From Bacteroidia bacterium (GTDB taxonomy: Bacteria; Bacteroidota; Bacteroidia; J057), in assembly GCA_022760475.1 (NCBI GenBank), contig JALEFZ010000048.1, positions 1-43,277 on the forward strand: DNA of 43,277 bases, in the 5' to 3' direction. The translations under genes were made by a program, and so were the position numbers. Below, in pieces: positions 26,477 to 35,837 of the stretch. The notes below the pieces were generated by a model. The model had not been told where the DNA came from, ran no database searches, and worked only from the letters and a program-made list of their open reading frames with translations. How positions within the stretch are numbered: the first letter of the stretch is position 1; each line of letters starts with the position of its first letter.

Positions 26477-26489
26477 TTAGGCCTCGATT
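26464..26489. terminator. Perfect 26-base palindrome overlapping the decarboxylase stop codon
   Basis: Arms 26464-26476 and 26477-26489 are perfectly complementary. The TAA stop at 26474-26476 is in the centre. As RNA it would form a G+C-rich hairpin with a small AU loop, between the convergent decarboxylase and 923-residue membrane protein genes. There is no long U tract, so termination is an inference. Confidence 0.6.
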
Positions 26490-26512
26490 CGAGTGTTATC
26501 GGTATTTCTTAT

Positions 26513-29284
26513 TTAAGCATCTGGCTGACCATATTTTAGGTATTTTTTTACTGGAAGGCTATTTTGGTACCAAGGCTTTTCCAAATCCCAAAGCAGTAGG
26601 AAGGCTCGTTGTTGGAAGTAGTGGTTACCTGAATTTATGAGTTGACTCAGAATTACTTTGCCTTGTTCGATCTCACCAGATCCAACAAGTGTAAGTGCCC
26701 TATACCAGTCTGCCAACAGGAGCAATTCCGGATTATTTCTCATTGCATAAGGCCTTAGCTTTTCTTTAAGCTCCTTGGAGTGTACTTCGGCCATGCCCAT
26801 GTTATTTATTTCCCCTGATTTTAGGTACTGTCTGACCGACGCAAGCTCATAAACCGGGTGGCTTTCCCCCTCATTGGCTTTGCCTTCATTTGGATAAGAA
26901 GCAAAAACATCCACATTGGTGCTTTCATCTTCAAGGATGTATTTGCGAACGAGGGGTTCTGGCTGGCTTTGATAGAAATTATACCCCATCATAGCCAGGA
27001 ATCCACCAAAGGCAAGGGCGAGCAAACTTTGCCTCAATGGAAAGATCATTTGTAGTTTTTGAAGGGAATTCCCAACTTTTACTTGCTCTTTTTCTTCCAC
27101 CTCAAGTTTATCCTCCATCCATAAATATCGGAGTTTACGCTGTAACAACTTATCATTTGGATGTAGTTTGCTGCGCTGAATGGCCAATTGTTTGTTGCGC
27201 TCAGCCATCGCAGGACTGCCCACAGCTGGATGGGTGTTCTCCAGTTCTTCAATTACAGCCTTCCTCGCAAGGGCTTCTGTTTCAGGGGGTAACTGCTCCA
27301 ACATGGCTTTTTTCATACCTGAGGGAACATTTCCTTCCTTCATCCAGGGCAAAGAATATATTTTTGCCAGGTTTGTGAGATTCACGAAATCCTGTTTAGG
27401 TAAGTCCAAAACAAAGTTTCCACTTGAGACAAACTCTTCTTGTTTAGCTGAGATGGCATGGCCAACTGCCAATAAAACCTCATACTTAGGTTTGTTGTGG
27501 ACCATAGAAGCAGATAGCCATGCAAACAATTCTTCACCGAGGTATGCCTTTACCTCTTCAGGCCTGGAGAAGTCATAGCCAGTGCCTTCTCTTTTCTGAA
27601 TCATGGCAGGAGAACGATCTATTTCCCATTTTCCAGCAGAATCAGGAATATAGGTGGGGACCAATTGGAATTGTTCAGCCAATGCTTGTTCAAAACCCGA
27701 CCAAAGTTCAGGCAATACTGGTGTGATCAGCAATCGATCTTCCCATAGGTCTAATTCCTCCTTCAGGTACTCCTTGATCTCAAGGCTTACAGAGTCGAGG
27801 AGTCGATGACCGTCAGACAGGATGATCAGCTGGCTGTGGGGATGGATATAGTTGAGTTTTGGGAGGCGAATCCCTTCAGGATGCTTGGCGTCAAATACCA
27901 ATCCTGCCTCGATGTCATAGGTATAGCAACTGATGGGTACATCCTGTTTTTGAAGCTGTCGGATAAATTCTTTGTAGAATGGCATTTTGCCATCGTCTTC
28001 CATCAAGGCGATGTATTCAGGTGCCTTGAACTGGTTTTCATAAATCAGCTTGGGCATGCCTGCAGAAGCGATGGTTTCCTTAATTGTACCATCGACATCC
28101 AGACTCTGGATATGGCTTTTCCGACGTAAGTTTAACTGAACAGCGAGATCTGCAATATTAGGATCTACCCTGAGTCTTTTTTCTATCTCATCAAATGGAA
28201 GTTCGTACCTTCCATCTTGACTTGAGTCAAATTCCATCCTGAAAGCCAGTTTCCGACGTCTGCTTTTCCAAAGATTCAATCCACCCTCAGCGAATACCAA
28301 TAGAAGGATAAGAAGGATAAAAATCCTGATCTTCATCCAATCCTGCTGATGATTGATGATGCCCAACTGGAAATCCCTGTACTCTTGGGTACCAGGGTTG
28401 AAAGCTGGGACAAACAATATTTTATCGTGCTTGTAGCTCAAGAGGCGCTGCGTGCCTTGCTTATTGAAAAGATTAGTTTCAATTTCAAAGGCATATACAC
28501 CTGCATGGGTGAAATTGCCCTCCTTTTTGGTAACAAAAGATGATTTTGTCCTACTATCCCCAGTTCCTAATTCAGAGAAAGGGTTATTTTTAAATCCTTT
28601 CGTGGAAAGGTGAATTTGAAAATTATCATTTGGTGAAGCTGTAGAACTTATGTTTACCTTCCTGCGAATGTCCAGTGGGGCATATGATGGATTGATGGTC
28701 AGTTTAATGTCAAAATCGCTAGGATCAATTTCCTCAAGATTTGCGAGAACATTTGAGCCTTTATTTGAATCCAGGAATCTCTGCAAATCAATTAAACTTC
28801 CATTTATTCCTGGATTATCGGGATCAAGCTTGGAGTCTTCAAGTTCTGGAAACTTTTCTGTTTTGGACTTTTCTATCTTGTCTGAATACGGTATTTCTGT
28901 ACGGAAAAGCCCCCTGTTGAATGCAAATAAAAGCAAAGCCAAAGCCAGGTATACCCAAACCCTTGATTTGTTGGCAGCTTGTTCTATTCTGTCTTTCTCC
29001 CTTTTTAAGGGCTTCTGGATAATCCCTTCCACAAGAGTTGAGGAAGATTTTACATAAGGAATGAAGTCTTCCTCGAAAATTTCCTTGAATTTGATTTGCT
29101 CCTCTTCATTTCGAGCCAGGATTGGGCCAATGGCTTTTCTTATCTCGTCAAGGTCGCCATTCATCATCCATTCTTTCCCGAAGGTATATAGGACTTCCTG
29201 AATAAGAATCTGAGTGGAAGGTTCTACAGGTCTGACTTCCTGTTCCCATTTTTGAAGCAATAGTGAAAGTGGCAGATTAGACAT
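26513..29284 (-). CDS. Large multi-span protein, probable CoxE/vWA-like partner of the upstream MoxR ATPase
   Basis: A 923-residue protein. Residues 1-80 are helical and end EEEQIKFKEIFEEDF, like the segment ahead of the vWA domain in CoxE-type proteins. A membrane helix lies at about 109-125, a beta-rich extracytoplasmic domain at about 190-290, and a second helix at about 319-338. Residues 370-540 read as a diverged vWA-type domain: NLRRKSHIQSLDVDGT, PEYIALMEDDGK at the MIDAS position (DxSxS is missing) and LIILSDGHRLLD. A third helix is at about 750-770, with a TPR-like tail. It begins 58 bases after the MoxR gene, almost surely in one operon. Function unknown; the vWA reading is inference. 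Confidence 0.75.
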   Translation of the reverse strand: MSNLPLSLLLQKWEQEVRPVEPSTQILIQEVLYTFGKEWMMNGDLDEIRKAIGPILARNEEEQIKFKEIFEEDFIPYVKSSSTLVEGIIQKPLKREKDRIEQAANKSRVWVYLALALLLFAFNRGLFRTEIPYSDKIEKSKTEKFPELEDSKLDPDNPGINGSLIDLQRFLDSNKGSNVLANLEEIDPSDFDIKLTINPSYAPLDIRRKVNISSTASPNDNFQIHLSTKGFKNNPFSELGTGDSRTKSSFVTKKEGNFTHAGVYAFEIETNLFNKQGTQRLLSYKHDKILFVPAFNPGTQEYRDFQLGIINHQQDWMKIRIFILLILLLVFAEGGLNLWKSRRRKLAFRMEFDSSQDGRYELPFDEIEKRLRVDPNIADLAVQLNLRRKSHIQSLDVDGTIKETIASAGMPKLIYENQFKAPEYIALMEDDGKMPFYKEFIRQLQKQDVPISCYTYDIEAGLVFDAKHPEGIRLPKLNYIHPHSQLIILSDGHRLLDSVSLEIKEYLKEELDLWEDRLLITPVLPELWSGFEQALAEQFQLVPTYIPDSAGKWEIDRSPAMIQKREGTGYDFSRPEEVKAYLGEELFAWLSASMVHNKPKYEVLLAVGHAISAKQEEFVSSGNFVLDLPKQDFVNLTNLAKIYSLPWMKEGNVPSGMKKAMLEQLPPETEALARKAVIEELENTHPAVGSPAMAERNKQLAIQRSKLHPNDKLLQRKLRYLWMEDKLEVEEKEQVKVGNSLQKLQMIFPLRQSLLALAFGGFLAMMGYNFYQSQPEPLVRKYILEDESTNVDVFASYPNEGKANEGESHPVYELASVRQYLKSGEINNMGMAEVHSKELKEKLRPYAMRNNPELLLLADWYRALTLVGSGEIEQGKVILSQLINSGNHYFQQRAFLLLWDLEKPWYQNSLPVKKYLKYGQPDA

Positions 29285-29342
29285 ATTGATATGGTATATG
29301 GGTATATTCTTTTATACACGGAATTTTAGAAAAGGATCATTT

Positions 29343-30311
29343 TTAGAGGAAGATTTTTTTGATCAACTGAAGATCCTCCTTGTTTTTGGCAATGACTGAG
29401 TAACTCATTCTCAACGTATTTTTCTGCTGTTCACTGAGGTTATGAAAATCTATACGCTCATTGAGGAAGTTTCCCAGTTCAAGGATCTTGATCCAAGTAA
29501 TGAGCTCAGCTGTGGCAGGTTTTTTCTTTTTGATCTCTCTTCTGATGTCCAGAAAATGGTCTACAAGTTGTTCCTGTTCATAGATGGAGTGCTTCCCAAC
29601 TTTCATTTGAATGATCTGCATCAACTCCTTTTTGGAGGGGAACTCTATGTGATAGAAAATACATCTCCTAAGGAAGGCATCGGGCAAGTTCTTTTCTGAA
29701 TTAGAAGTCATGATCACCACGATCCTTGACATGGGGTTCTTTCTGATGGAAAAGTGATCTGCTTCCGCAAGGATGAACTCCTGTTGGTCAATTTCGTGTA
29801 AAATGTCATTTGGAAAATCCCTCGGTGCCTTATCAATTTCATCTATGAGCACCACAGAATTTTGAGGATGAGGGCCATCATAAAAGGGGGTATCTCTGGT
29901 CTCATTGGGGCTGCTGAGGGCAATTGCCTTACCCAATGCCTGCAATTTGATATGGTCAATGGCTTTCACAGGGGCAGGTTGTTCGCTGCTCTTCATATTT
30001 GAAGCCTGAAAGTGCCCCAACGCATCATAGGTATAGAACAATTCCCTGGATACCGAAGAAGTTTTTGTGTTGAAGATCAGGGGAAACTCCAGGAAAGCCG
30101 AGTTTTCTTGGTGGAGTTCATAGGCCAACTTATAAGCCAGTTGTGTTTTGCCGGTCCCAGGTTCTCCGGTAAGGAGTAGCGGCTGACCAGATGCCAATGC
30201 GATATTAACCGCTGCGACCAGATCAGGGTTCATGATGTATGATCCCGGGTCCATGAAATCCAATGTGGAGGGCAGTTGTATTTTAGAATTGATGCCAGAA
30301 AATAAATCCAT
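29343..30311 (-). CDS. MoxR-type AAA+ ATPase
   Basis: A 322-residue protein with a full AAA+ core: Walker A GEPGTGKT at 49-56, Walker B VLIDEID at 154-160, sensor 1 in MTSNSE at 202-206, and the DAFLRRC arginine-finger region at 211-217. The C-terminal lid is helical. MoxR ATPases act as chaperones that remodel or load metal into partner proteins and are typically paired with vWA-domain proteins. The next gene in the operon encodes a probable vWA-like membrane protein, which fits this pattern. The ATG at 30311 is clear. No third component, such as a metalloenzyme, is adjacent. Confidence 0.92.
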   Translation of the reverse strand: MDLFSGINSKIQLPSTLDFMDPGSYIMNPDLVAAVNIALASGQPLLLTGEPGTGKTQLAYKLAYELHQENSAFLEFPLIFNTKTSSVSRELFYTYDALGHFQASNMKSSEQPAPVKAIDHIKLQALGKAIALSSPNETRDTPFYDGPHPQNSVVLIDEIDKAPRDFPNDILHEIDQQEFILAEADHFSIRKNPMSRIVVIMTSNSEKNLPDAFLRRCIFYHIEFPSKKELMQIIQMKVGKHSIYEQEQLVDHFLDIRREIKKKKPATAELITWIKILELGNFLNERIDFHNLSEQQKNTLRMSYSVIAKNKEDLQLIKKIFL

Positions 30312-30436
30312 AAAGCTGTCTTGTGTTAGCTGTGCTTTCTAAATTTTTGACGAGAAGGTGAATGAAATAGTGGTCTACAAATTCATTAGCTTAAGTTATC
30401 GAATAATCACGAGGAGGCAAGTGAAAGTTCTTCCTG

Positions 30437-30467
30437 TTTGCATAGAATTGGCCTTAATCCTAATTTG
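30437..30467 (+). promoter_or_regulatory. Weak promoter candidate for homogentisate dioxygenase
   Basis: TTTG at 30437-30440 and TAATTTG at 30461-30467, 20 bases apart, resemble the Bacteroidota promoter, but the second box is one base short of TAnnTTTG. Motif match only. Confidence 0.28.
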
Positions 30468-30500
30468 CTGATAAGCTAGTAAAACCTCAAAATATTGCTT

Positions 30501-31661
30501 ATGCCGATTTATCATAGATTGGGAAAGATCCCTTCCAAGAGACATACGATTTTCAGACAACCCAATGGGAAATTATACAATGAGCAATTGTTTGGAACCA
30601 TTGGTTTTGATGGGATGTCATCCTTGATGTACCACATTCACCGACCTACTATAGTCAAGGAAATCAATGAATCGAAGGACATCAGCCCCAAAATCTCAGT
30701 TAATAGAAACATTCATGCCCGTAAATTCATCGGTTTTCAACTCGACCCGGTGGATGACTACCTGGAAAGCAGGGTCCCGATGTTGGTGAACTCAGATATC
30801 CATATCGGTCTGGCTGCTCCGAGGAAGTCTATGAGTGATTATTTCTACAAGAATGCAGATGCCGATGAACTGCTATTCATCCACAAAGGAACAGGCCGCT
30901 TGAAGACCCCTTTGGGTGAAATTGAATTTGAGTATGGAGATTACCTGCTGATTCCGAGGGGAATGATTTACCAGATTGAATTTGACTCTGAGGACAATCG
31001 AATCCTTTATTCAGAGTCATTTCATCCAATTTATACTCCCAAAAGATACCGAAACTGGTTTGGCCAAATGTTGGAACATTCGCCCTTTTGTGAAAGGGAT
31101 TACAAATTGCCTCAGAATCTTCAGACCCATGACGAAGAGGGAGAATTCATCCTCAAAATCAAAAAACAAGGGCACCTACATGAGCTGGTTTATCAATTTC
31201 ATCCTTTTGATGTCGTAGGCTGGGATGGATATAATTTTCCATATGGCTTCTCTATCCACAATTTTGAGCCTATCACTGGGCGTGTTCACCAGCCACCTCC
31301 AGTCCATCAGACCTTTGAGACAAAGGCCTTTGTGGTTTGCTCATTCTGCCCAAGGCTCTATGATTATCACCCCCAGGCGATCCCCGCACCCTACAACCAC
31401 TCCAACATTGATTCAGATGAAATGCTGTATTATGTGGATGGAGACTTCATGAGCCGAAATGACATTGATCAGGGATATATCACCTTACATCCAGGGGGTA
31501 TTCCACACGGACCTCATCCGGGAGCTTATGAAAGGTCGATTGGGAAGAAAGAGACAGGCGAATTGGCGGTTATGATTGACACCTTCAAGCCTTTGATGGT
31601 TACTGAGCAAGCGCTCAAACTTGATGATGGCAAGTACTACAAATCCTGGATGGAGCATTGA
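30501..31661 (+). CDS. hmgA: Homogentisate 1,2-dioxygenase
   Basis: A 386-residue protein; the ATG at 30501 is preferred over a TTG two codons upstream. It contains YHRLGKIPSKRH at the start, DELLFIHKGTGRLKTPLGEIEFEYGDY, the HQPPPVHQTFE segment and the metal-binding C-terminal block with NHSNIDSDEMLYYVDGDF and HPGGIPHGPHPGAYE (the His/Glu ligands for Fe(II)). The enzyme opens the ring of homogentisate to maleylacetoacetate in tyrosine and phenylalanine breakdown. The other pathway genes (4-hydroxyphenylpyruvate dioxygenase, fumarylacetoacetase) are not in the window. A terminator follows and galactokinase is convergent. Confidence 0.95.
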   Translation: MPIYHRLGKIPSKRHTIFRQPNGKLYNEQLFGTIGFDGMSSLMYHIHRPTIVKEINESKDISPKISVNRNIHARKFIGFQLDPVDDYLESRVPMLVNSDIHIGLAAPRKSMSDYFYKNADADELLFIHKGTGRLKTPLGEIEFEYGDYLLIPRGMIYQIEFDSEDNRILYSESFHPIYTPKRYRNWFGQMLEHSPFCERDYKLPQNLQTHDEEGEFILKIKKQGHLHELVYQFHPFDVVGWDGYNFPYGFSIHNFEPITGRVHQPPPVHQTFETKAFVVCSFCPRLYDYHPQAIPAPYNHSNIDSDEMLYYVDGDFMSRNDIDQGYITLHPGGIPHGPHPGAYERSIGKKETGELAVMIDTFKPLMVTEQALKLDDGKYYKSWMEH

Positions 31662-31688
31662 ATGTAGATTAAGTTTTGCCTAAAAAGT

Positions 31689-31722
31689 AAAAGGCCATTT
31701 CCACATTGAGAAATGGCCTTTT
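31689..31722. terminator. Bidirectional terminator between hmgA and galactokinase
   Basis: Perfect 12-base arms 31689-31700 and 31711-31722 with a ten-base loop; T-rich on the plus strand after the stem and A-rich before it, so it can act for both convergent genes. Confidence 0.85.
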
Positions 31723-31739
31723 TGTAAATATGGCTAGCC

Positions 31740-32891
31740 CTAAGAAATTTCTTTAACCCCATCTTCAATAGAAACAAAGTAAACTTCAGGTTCTAAATGG
31801 GTGATGTCTTTGTAGCTATCCATAATCCTTTTTGCAACCTCTTCTGCTGCATTTTTCTCAATCAGGTTGATGGTGCATCCACCAAATCCACCACCCATCA
31901 TCCTTGAGCCCAATACGGCCTCCTCCTTTTTAGCCAGGTCTACCAGGATGTCTAGTTCCTCGCAGGAGACTTCGTACTTTTTGCTTAGGCCTTCATGAGA
32001 TTGATAAAGCAGGCTGCCAAAACTTTTCAGGTCATTTGATGCAAGGGCTTCAGCAGCTTGCTGGACTCGACTATTTTCTTCAAGGACGTTTTCAACCCGC
32101 ATAAAGTCTAGCGGATTGATTTGGTCTCGGTAGGCCTGTAGGCCATCAAGGCTAATGTCCCGTAGGGTTTCGATCTTTGGATTCTGATCCTTGAGGAAAG
32201 CCAGAACCCTTTCGGTAGCCGCCCTGCGGTCATTGTAGGCTGATTCTGCAAGCGAATGGCTTACTTTGGTATTGATTAGGACCAATTGGTGGTTAGGAAG
32301 ATTTACTGGAAAATAATCAAAGGTATGATCACGACAATCCAGTTTCATGGCATGGGATTCTTTGCCAAATAGTACGGCAAATTGATCCATAATCCCAACA
32401 TTGGCTCCGATTTTATGCTCTGCAGCCTGGGCTATTTTGACGATGTCCCAACGGTCGATCTCTATCCCCATCAATTTGGAGAGTCCATATATAAATCCTG
32501 TACCCATTGCTGCTGATGAGCTCAAGCCTGCCCCTAGAGGAATGTCTCCGCCAAAGGCAAGCCTGACAGAGGGGCTTGGATAGCCTTTTTCGATCCAAAT
32601 TTGAATCAAGGCCTGAAGGTATTTTTCCCAACCACTACCCTCAGGATTGTAATCACCAGATTTGAATGTAGCCTCTTTGTCCAGGTTATATGCCCATATC
32701 CAGTTTTCGCCAGATTCCCCATTATGAGTGATGCCAAAATACATTTTTTTGTCAATGGAGGCAGGGAAGACAAATCCGTGGTTGTAATCGGTGTGTTCGC
32801 CTATCAGGTTAATTCTGCCAGGAGCTTGAATCCAAATGGCTTCATGGATCAATTTGGGACCAGCAAGGGATTGGAATTGGTTCTGGTTCAT
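31740..32891 (-). CDS. galK: Galactokinase
   Basis: A 383-residue protein of the GHMP kinase family. The galactokinase signature GRINLIGEHTDYN is at 25-37, the ATP-binding loop PLGAGLSSSAAMGT follows, and GANVGIMDQFAVLFG and GSRMMGGGFGGCTINL complete the set. The enzyme phosphorylates galactose at C1 in the Leloir pathway. galT, galE and mutarotase are not in the window, and the next upstream gene is an unrelated peptidase. The ATG at 32891 is the natural start and length is normal. Confidence 0.96.
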   Translation of the reverse strand: MNQNQFQSLAGPKLIHEAIWIQAPGRINLIGEHTDYNHGFVFPASIDKKMYFGITHNGESGENWIWAYNLDKEATFKSGDYNPEGSGWEKYLQALIQIWIEKGYPSPSVRLAFGGDIPLGAGLSSSAAMGTGFIYGLSKLMGIEIDRWDIVKIAQAAEHKIGANVGIMDQFAVLFGKESHAMKLDCRDHTFDYFPVNLPNHQLVLINTKVSHSLAESAYNDRRAATERVLAFLKDQNPKIETLRDISLDGLQAYRDQINPLDFMRVENVLEENSRVQQAAEALASNDLKSFGSLLYQSHEGLSKKYEVSCEELDILVDLAKKEEAVLGSRMMGGGFGGCTINLIEKNAAEEVAKRIMDSYKDITHLEPEVYFVSIEDGVKEIS

Positions 32892-32970
32892 GAATTGGTC
32901 TAATGTTTAGACTTGGATTTTCCAGGCCTGTAATGTGTTTAAGTGCTTCAATTTGTCAAAGCTTTCTTAC

Positions 32971-33008
32971 AAAAAAAAGGCTAGCCTAAGTTAATAGGCC
33001 AGCCTTTT
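32971..33008 (-). terminator. Intrinsic terminator after the M16 peptidase gene
   Basis: Arms 32975-32988 and 32995-33008 pair with one mismatch and a six-base loop. On the minus strand the stem runs directly into eight U residues (A run at 32971-32978). Confidence 0.85.
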
Positions 33009-33026
33009 CAAATTCCTTCAGATCAA

Positions 33027-35837
33027 TTATTTCTGATCTTCCGGCAACAGTACCATCCTGATTAATTCTTTGTCGTTGAAGTACTTTTTTGCAGCCTTTT
33101 TGATGGACTTTACGGTAAGCGCATCAATTCCTTTTTCATATTCAAGGATACGGGTAGGATCGAGGTCATTTTGGTAAGCAAATACCAATCCGCTCATCCA
33201 ATAGGAGTTCTCCTTGAGTCCAATCTGGTAGGATTTTCTGCGGGCTTCCTTGATTTTTTGCAGAACTTCTTCACTAGGGCCCTTCTTTTTAAGGGTATTG
33301 ACGTCCTGAAAGACCGTTTCGACCAGCTCATCTACATTGGCTGGGGCACAGTAGAAACTCGCTTCTATGTTGTAGCGGGCTGTTGGCTCAGATTGATAGT
33401 TTGCCCTGGCCGAGGGAGAGTAAACTCCACCTTTTTCCTCACGAAGAGATTTTACCAGCATAATGGCAAGAGCTTCTCCCAAAGCTTTGATGTGAGACCT
33501 TTCACTTCCTTCCCAATCCATATCTCCTCTGTACATCAGCCTAACTAAACTTTTGTCTTCCTGACCTTTGTAGAAATTTTTGCTGAGTTTGCCTTCTCTG
33601 ACCTTTACTCCTGGATCTTTCCAGTTTTCTGCACCTTCTTTGACAGGAAGGGTCGCAATGTAGGTGGTGAGGTATTCTTTGAATTCTTCAACTTCAAAAT
33701 TTCCTACAAACATAAATGTAAAGTCGTCTGCGTCTGCGAATCTGTCCTTGAAAATTTCAAGCACCCTGTTGGGTTTTACCATGTCCATTTCCTCTACGGA
33801 GAAGATTCCCTTTCTACGGATGCTTCCATTGTACAAATACTCCGAGGTCGCATTTGAGAACCACTGTTCGGGAAGGTTAAGCAGGGTAGGGAAGATACCC
33901 TTGAAGCGATTCATGGTGGATTGGAATACCTTTTCGTCGATTTTGGGTTGAGTGAAGTATAGGTGCACCATCTGGAAGAATGTCTCAATATCCTTGGGAG
34001 AGAAATTTCCATTCATGCCTTCAGAAAGTTCCCCGATGAAGGGGTTCAATTGAAGTTGTTTGTCAGAAAGGTATTTTTCCAACTGAATGTTGTCAAAGTT
34101 TCCTAGTCCTGAACTTCCAACCAAGGCGTCAGAGAAGGCAGCAGACATGTAGTCGCTGTCGGGATACAAGGAGTTTCCTCCCTTAGAGTATGCCCTCATC
34201 ATCACCTGATCATTTTGGAAATTGGTAGGCTTGAGTACCACTTTTACTCCATTGCTCAGAGTAAGTTCGGTAACCCCAATGCTTTCGATTTTATTCTCAG
34301 ACTTAATGCTTCCAGCTGTAGGGATGTTTTCCAGCAGAGGTCCACTTGCTACATTGTCTTCATAAGCTGTTACCTCGATGTCTTTTACTTTGTCGAAGGT
34401 AGCCATTACTTCATCTTCGGTAGGGAAAACATTGCTTTCTTTTTCAGGACCTGTGAGGATAACCACCTGGTTATTCTCTGTGATGAAGCTTTTCATCATT
34501 GCATTAACTTCTTCGAGGGTAATGCCTGGTAGGTAGTTTTTATAGAGCGCAAGCTGATTTTCAATTCCAGGTGCGGGAGATTCATTCAGGAAGTGGTACA
34601 CATACTTCATGACAATCGACCTTGAGTTTGTCTTGTCCTTTTCATTGAACTGTTTTTCAAGGCTGGAAAGGAAGGCTGTTTTGGTTCTATCCAGCTCAGA
34701 CTGGGTAAATCCGTATTTAGAAGCTTTTTTGTTTTCAATGAGCATTGTTTCCAAAGACATGAGGGCCTTTCCTTCAGGAAAGACTGCAAATAGGGAATAA
34801 GCATCCTTGGCTCGGATACCGAATACCCCACTATAACTGATTCCAGCAAATGAAAATGGTGCTGATGGGTCTTCGGTTTTTTCGCTCAGCCTGCTTTGTA
34901 GCATGCTGGTGGTAAGACTCCTTACCATGCTTTCGCGGTAGTCTCCGAGAGTTAGGGTATTTTTTGACTCTTGCTTAAAAAGAAGCCTCATGACATTTAC
35001 AGGGGCTTCAGCATCGCGCACAGCCTGAAAAATGGTTTCCTGATGGTCTGGCATCTGAAAGTTTGGCCTTTCCAGGGGAGCCGCTGGCTTGGCAATCTTG
35101 CTGAACTTCTCTTTGATTAGCGCTTCTGTTTTTTCTACATCTACATCTCCTACAACCACCAATGCCATATAATCTGGGCGGTACCATTTGTTGTAGAAAT
35201 CCTTCAAGGTCTGGTATTCGAAGCTCTTGAGTACATCAAGTTTCCCAATCGGAAGCCTTTCTGCATATTTGGATTTGTAGAAAATGGTAGGGAAAATTTG
35301 GTTGTTCATACGCTGATTGGGTCCCTGACCTGTTCGCCATTCTTCCACGATTACCCCTCTTTCCTTATCAATTTCTTCATCAGAAAAGTTGACTTGATGT
35401 GCCCAATCCTCCATCACCTGGATGCCCTTTGAGAAGATTTCATCGTCCTCTGTAGGAATTCTGAGCATGTAAACAGTTTCATCAAAACTTGTGTAAGCAT
35501 TTACGTGCGCTCCGAACCTTGAACCGATAGACTGGAGAAAGTCTACAACTCCATTGCCTGGGAAATTTTTGGTACCATTGAAACACATATGCTCCACGAA
35601 GTGAGCCAATCCAAGCTGCTTGTCGGTTTCCAATACAGAACCTGCATTTACGGCCAGCCTTACTTCAGCAAAATTCTCAGGTTTGGTGTTCTTTTTTATG
35701 TAATAAGTAAATCCATTCTCAAGTTTGCCAACAACGGTATTCTTGTCAAATGGGATTGGATCATCCATAGATGGCTGAGCCCAGACAAATGCTGAAGTCA
35801 GCAAAGCCACCAGGCCAAGAAGAAATAATTTTCTCAT
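33027..35837 (-). CDS. Secreted M16 (insulinase/pitrilysin-like) zinc peptidase, two-domain
   Basis: A 936-residue protein from the ATG at 35837, where the signal peptide starts (MRKLFLLGLVALLTS... WAQ). The zinc motif HFVEH is in LGLAHFVEHMCFNGT, with the distal Glu in EEWRTGQGPNQR further on. A second M16 half (from about residue 510, ELTLSNGVKVVLKPT) lacks the HxxEH motif, as is usual for the inactive partner half. Such enzymes form a clam-shell that degrades peptides up to a few kDa. The signal peptide places it in the periplasm or outside. It is followed by a strong terminator and is transcribed alone. Confidence 0.93.
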   Translation of the reverse strand: MRKLFLLGLVALLTSAFVWAQPSMDDPIPFDKNTVVGKLENGFTYYIKKNTKPENFAEVRLAVNAGSVLETDKQLGLAHFVEHMCFNGTKNFPGNGVVDFLQSIGSRFGAHVNAYTSFDETVYMLRIPTEDDEIFSKGIQVMEDWAHQVNFSDEEIDKERGVIVEEWRTGQGPNQRMNNQIFPTIFYKSKYAERLPIGKLDVLKSFEYQTLKDFYNKWYRPDYMALVVVGDVDVEKTEALIKEKFSKIAKPAAPLERPNFQMPDHQETIFQAVRDAEAPVNVMRLLFKQESKNTLTLGDYRESMVRSLTTSMLQSRLSEKTEDPSAPFSFAGISYSGVFGIRAKDAYSLFAVFPEGKALMSLETMLIENKKASKYGFTQSELDRTKTAFLSSLEKQFNEKDKTNSRSIVMKYVYHFLNESPAPGIENQLALYKNYLPGITLEEVNAMMKSFITENNQVVILTGPEKESNVFPTEDEVMATFDKVKDIEVTAYEDNVASGPLLENIPTAGSIKSENKIESIGVTELTLSNGVKVVLKPTNFQNDQVMMRAYSKGGNSLYPDSDYMSAAFSDALVGSSGLGNFDNIQLEKYLSDKQLQLNPFIGELSEGMNGNFSPKDIETFFQMVHLYFTQPKIDEKVFQSTMNRFKGIFPTLLNLPEQWFSNATSEYLYNGSIRRKGIFSVEEMDMVKPNRVLEIFKDRFADADDFTFMFVGNFEVEEFKEYLTTYIATLPVKEGAENWKDPGVKVREGKLSKNFYKGQEDKSLVRLMYRGDMDWEGSERSHIKALGEALAIMLVKSLREEKGGVYSPSARANYQSEPTARYNIEASFYCAPANVDELVETVFQDVNTLKKKGPSEEVLQKIKEARRKSYQIGLKENSYWMSGLVFAYQNDLDPTRILEYEKGIDALTVKSIKKAAKKYFNDKELIRMVLLPEDQK

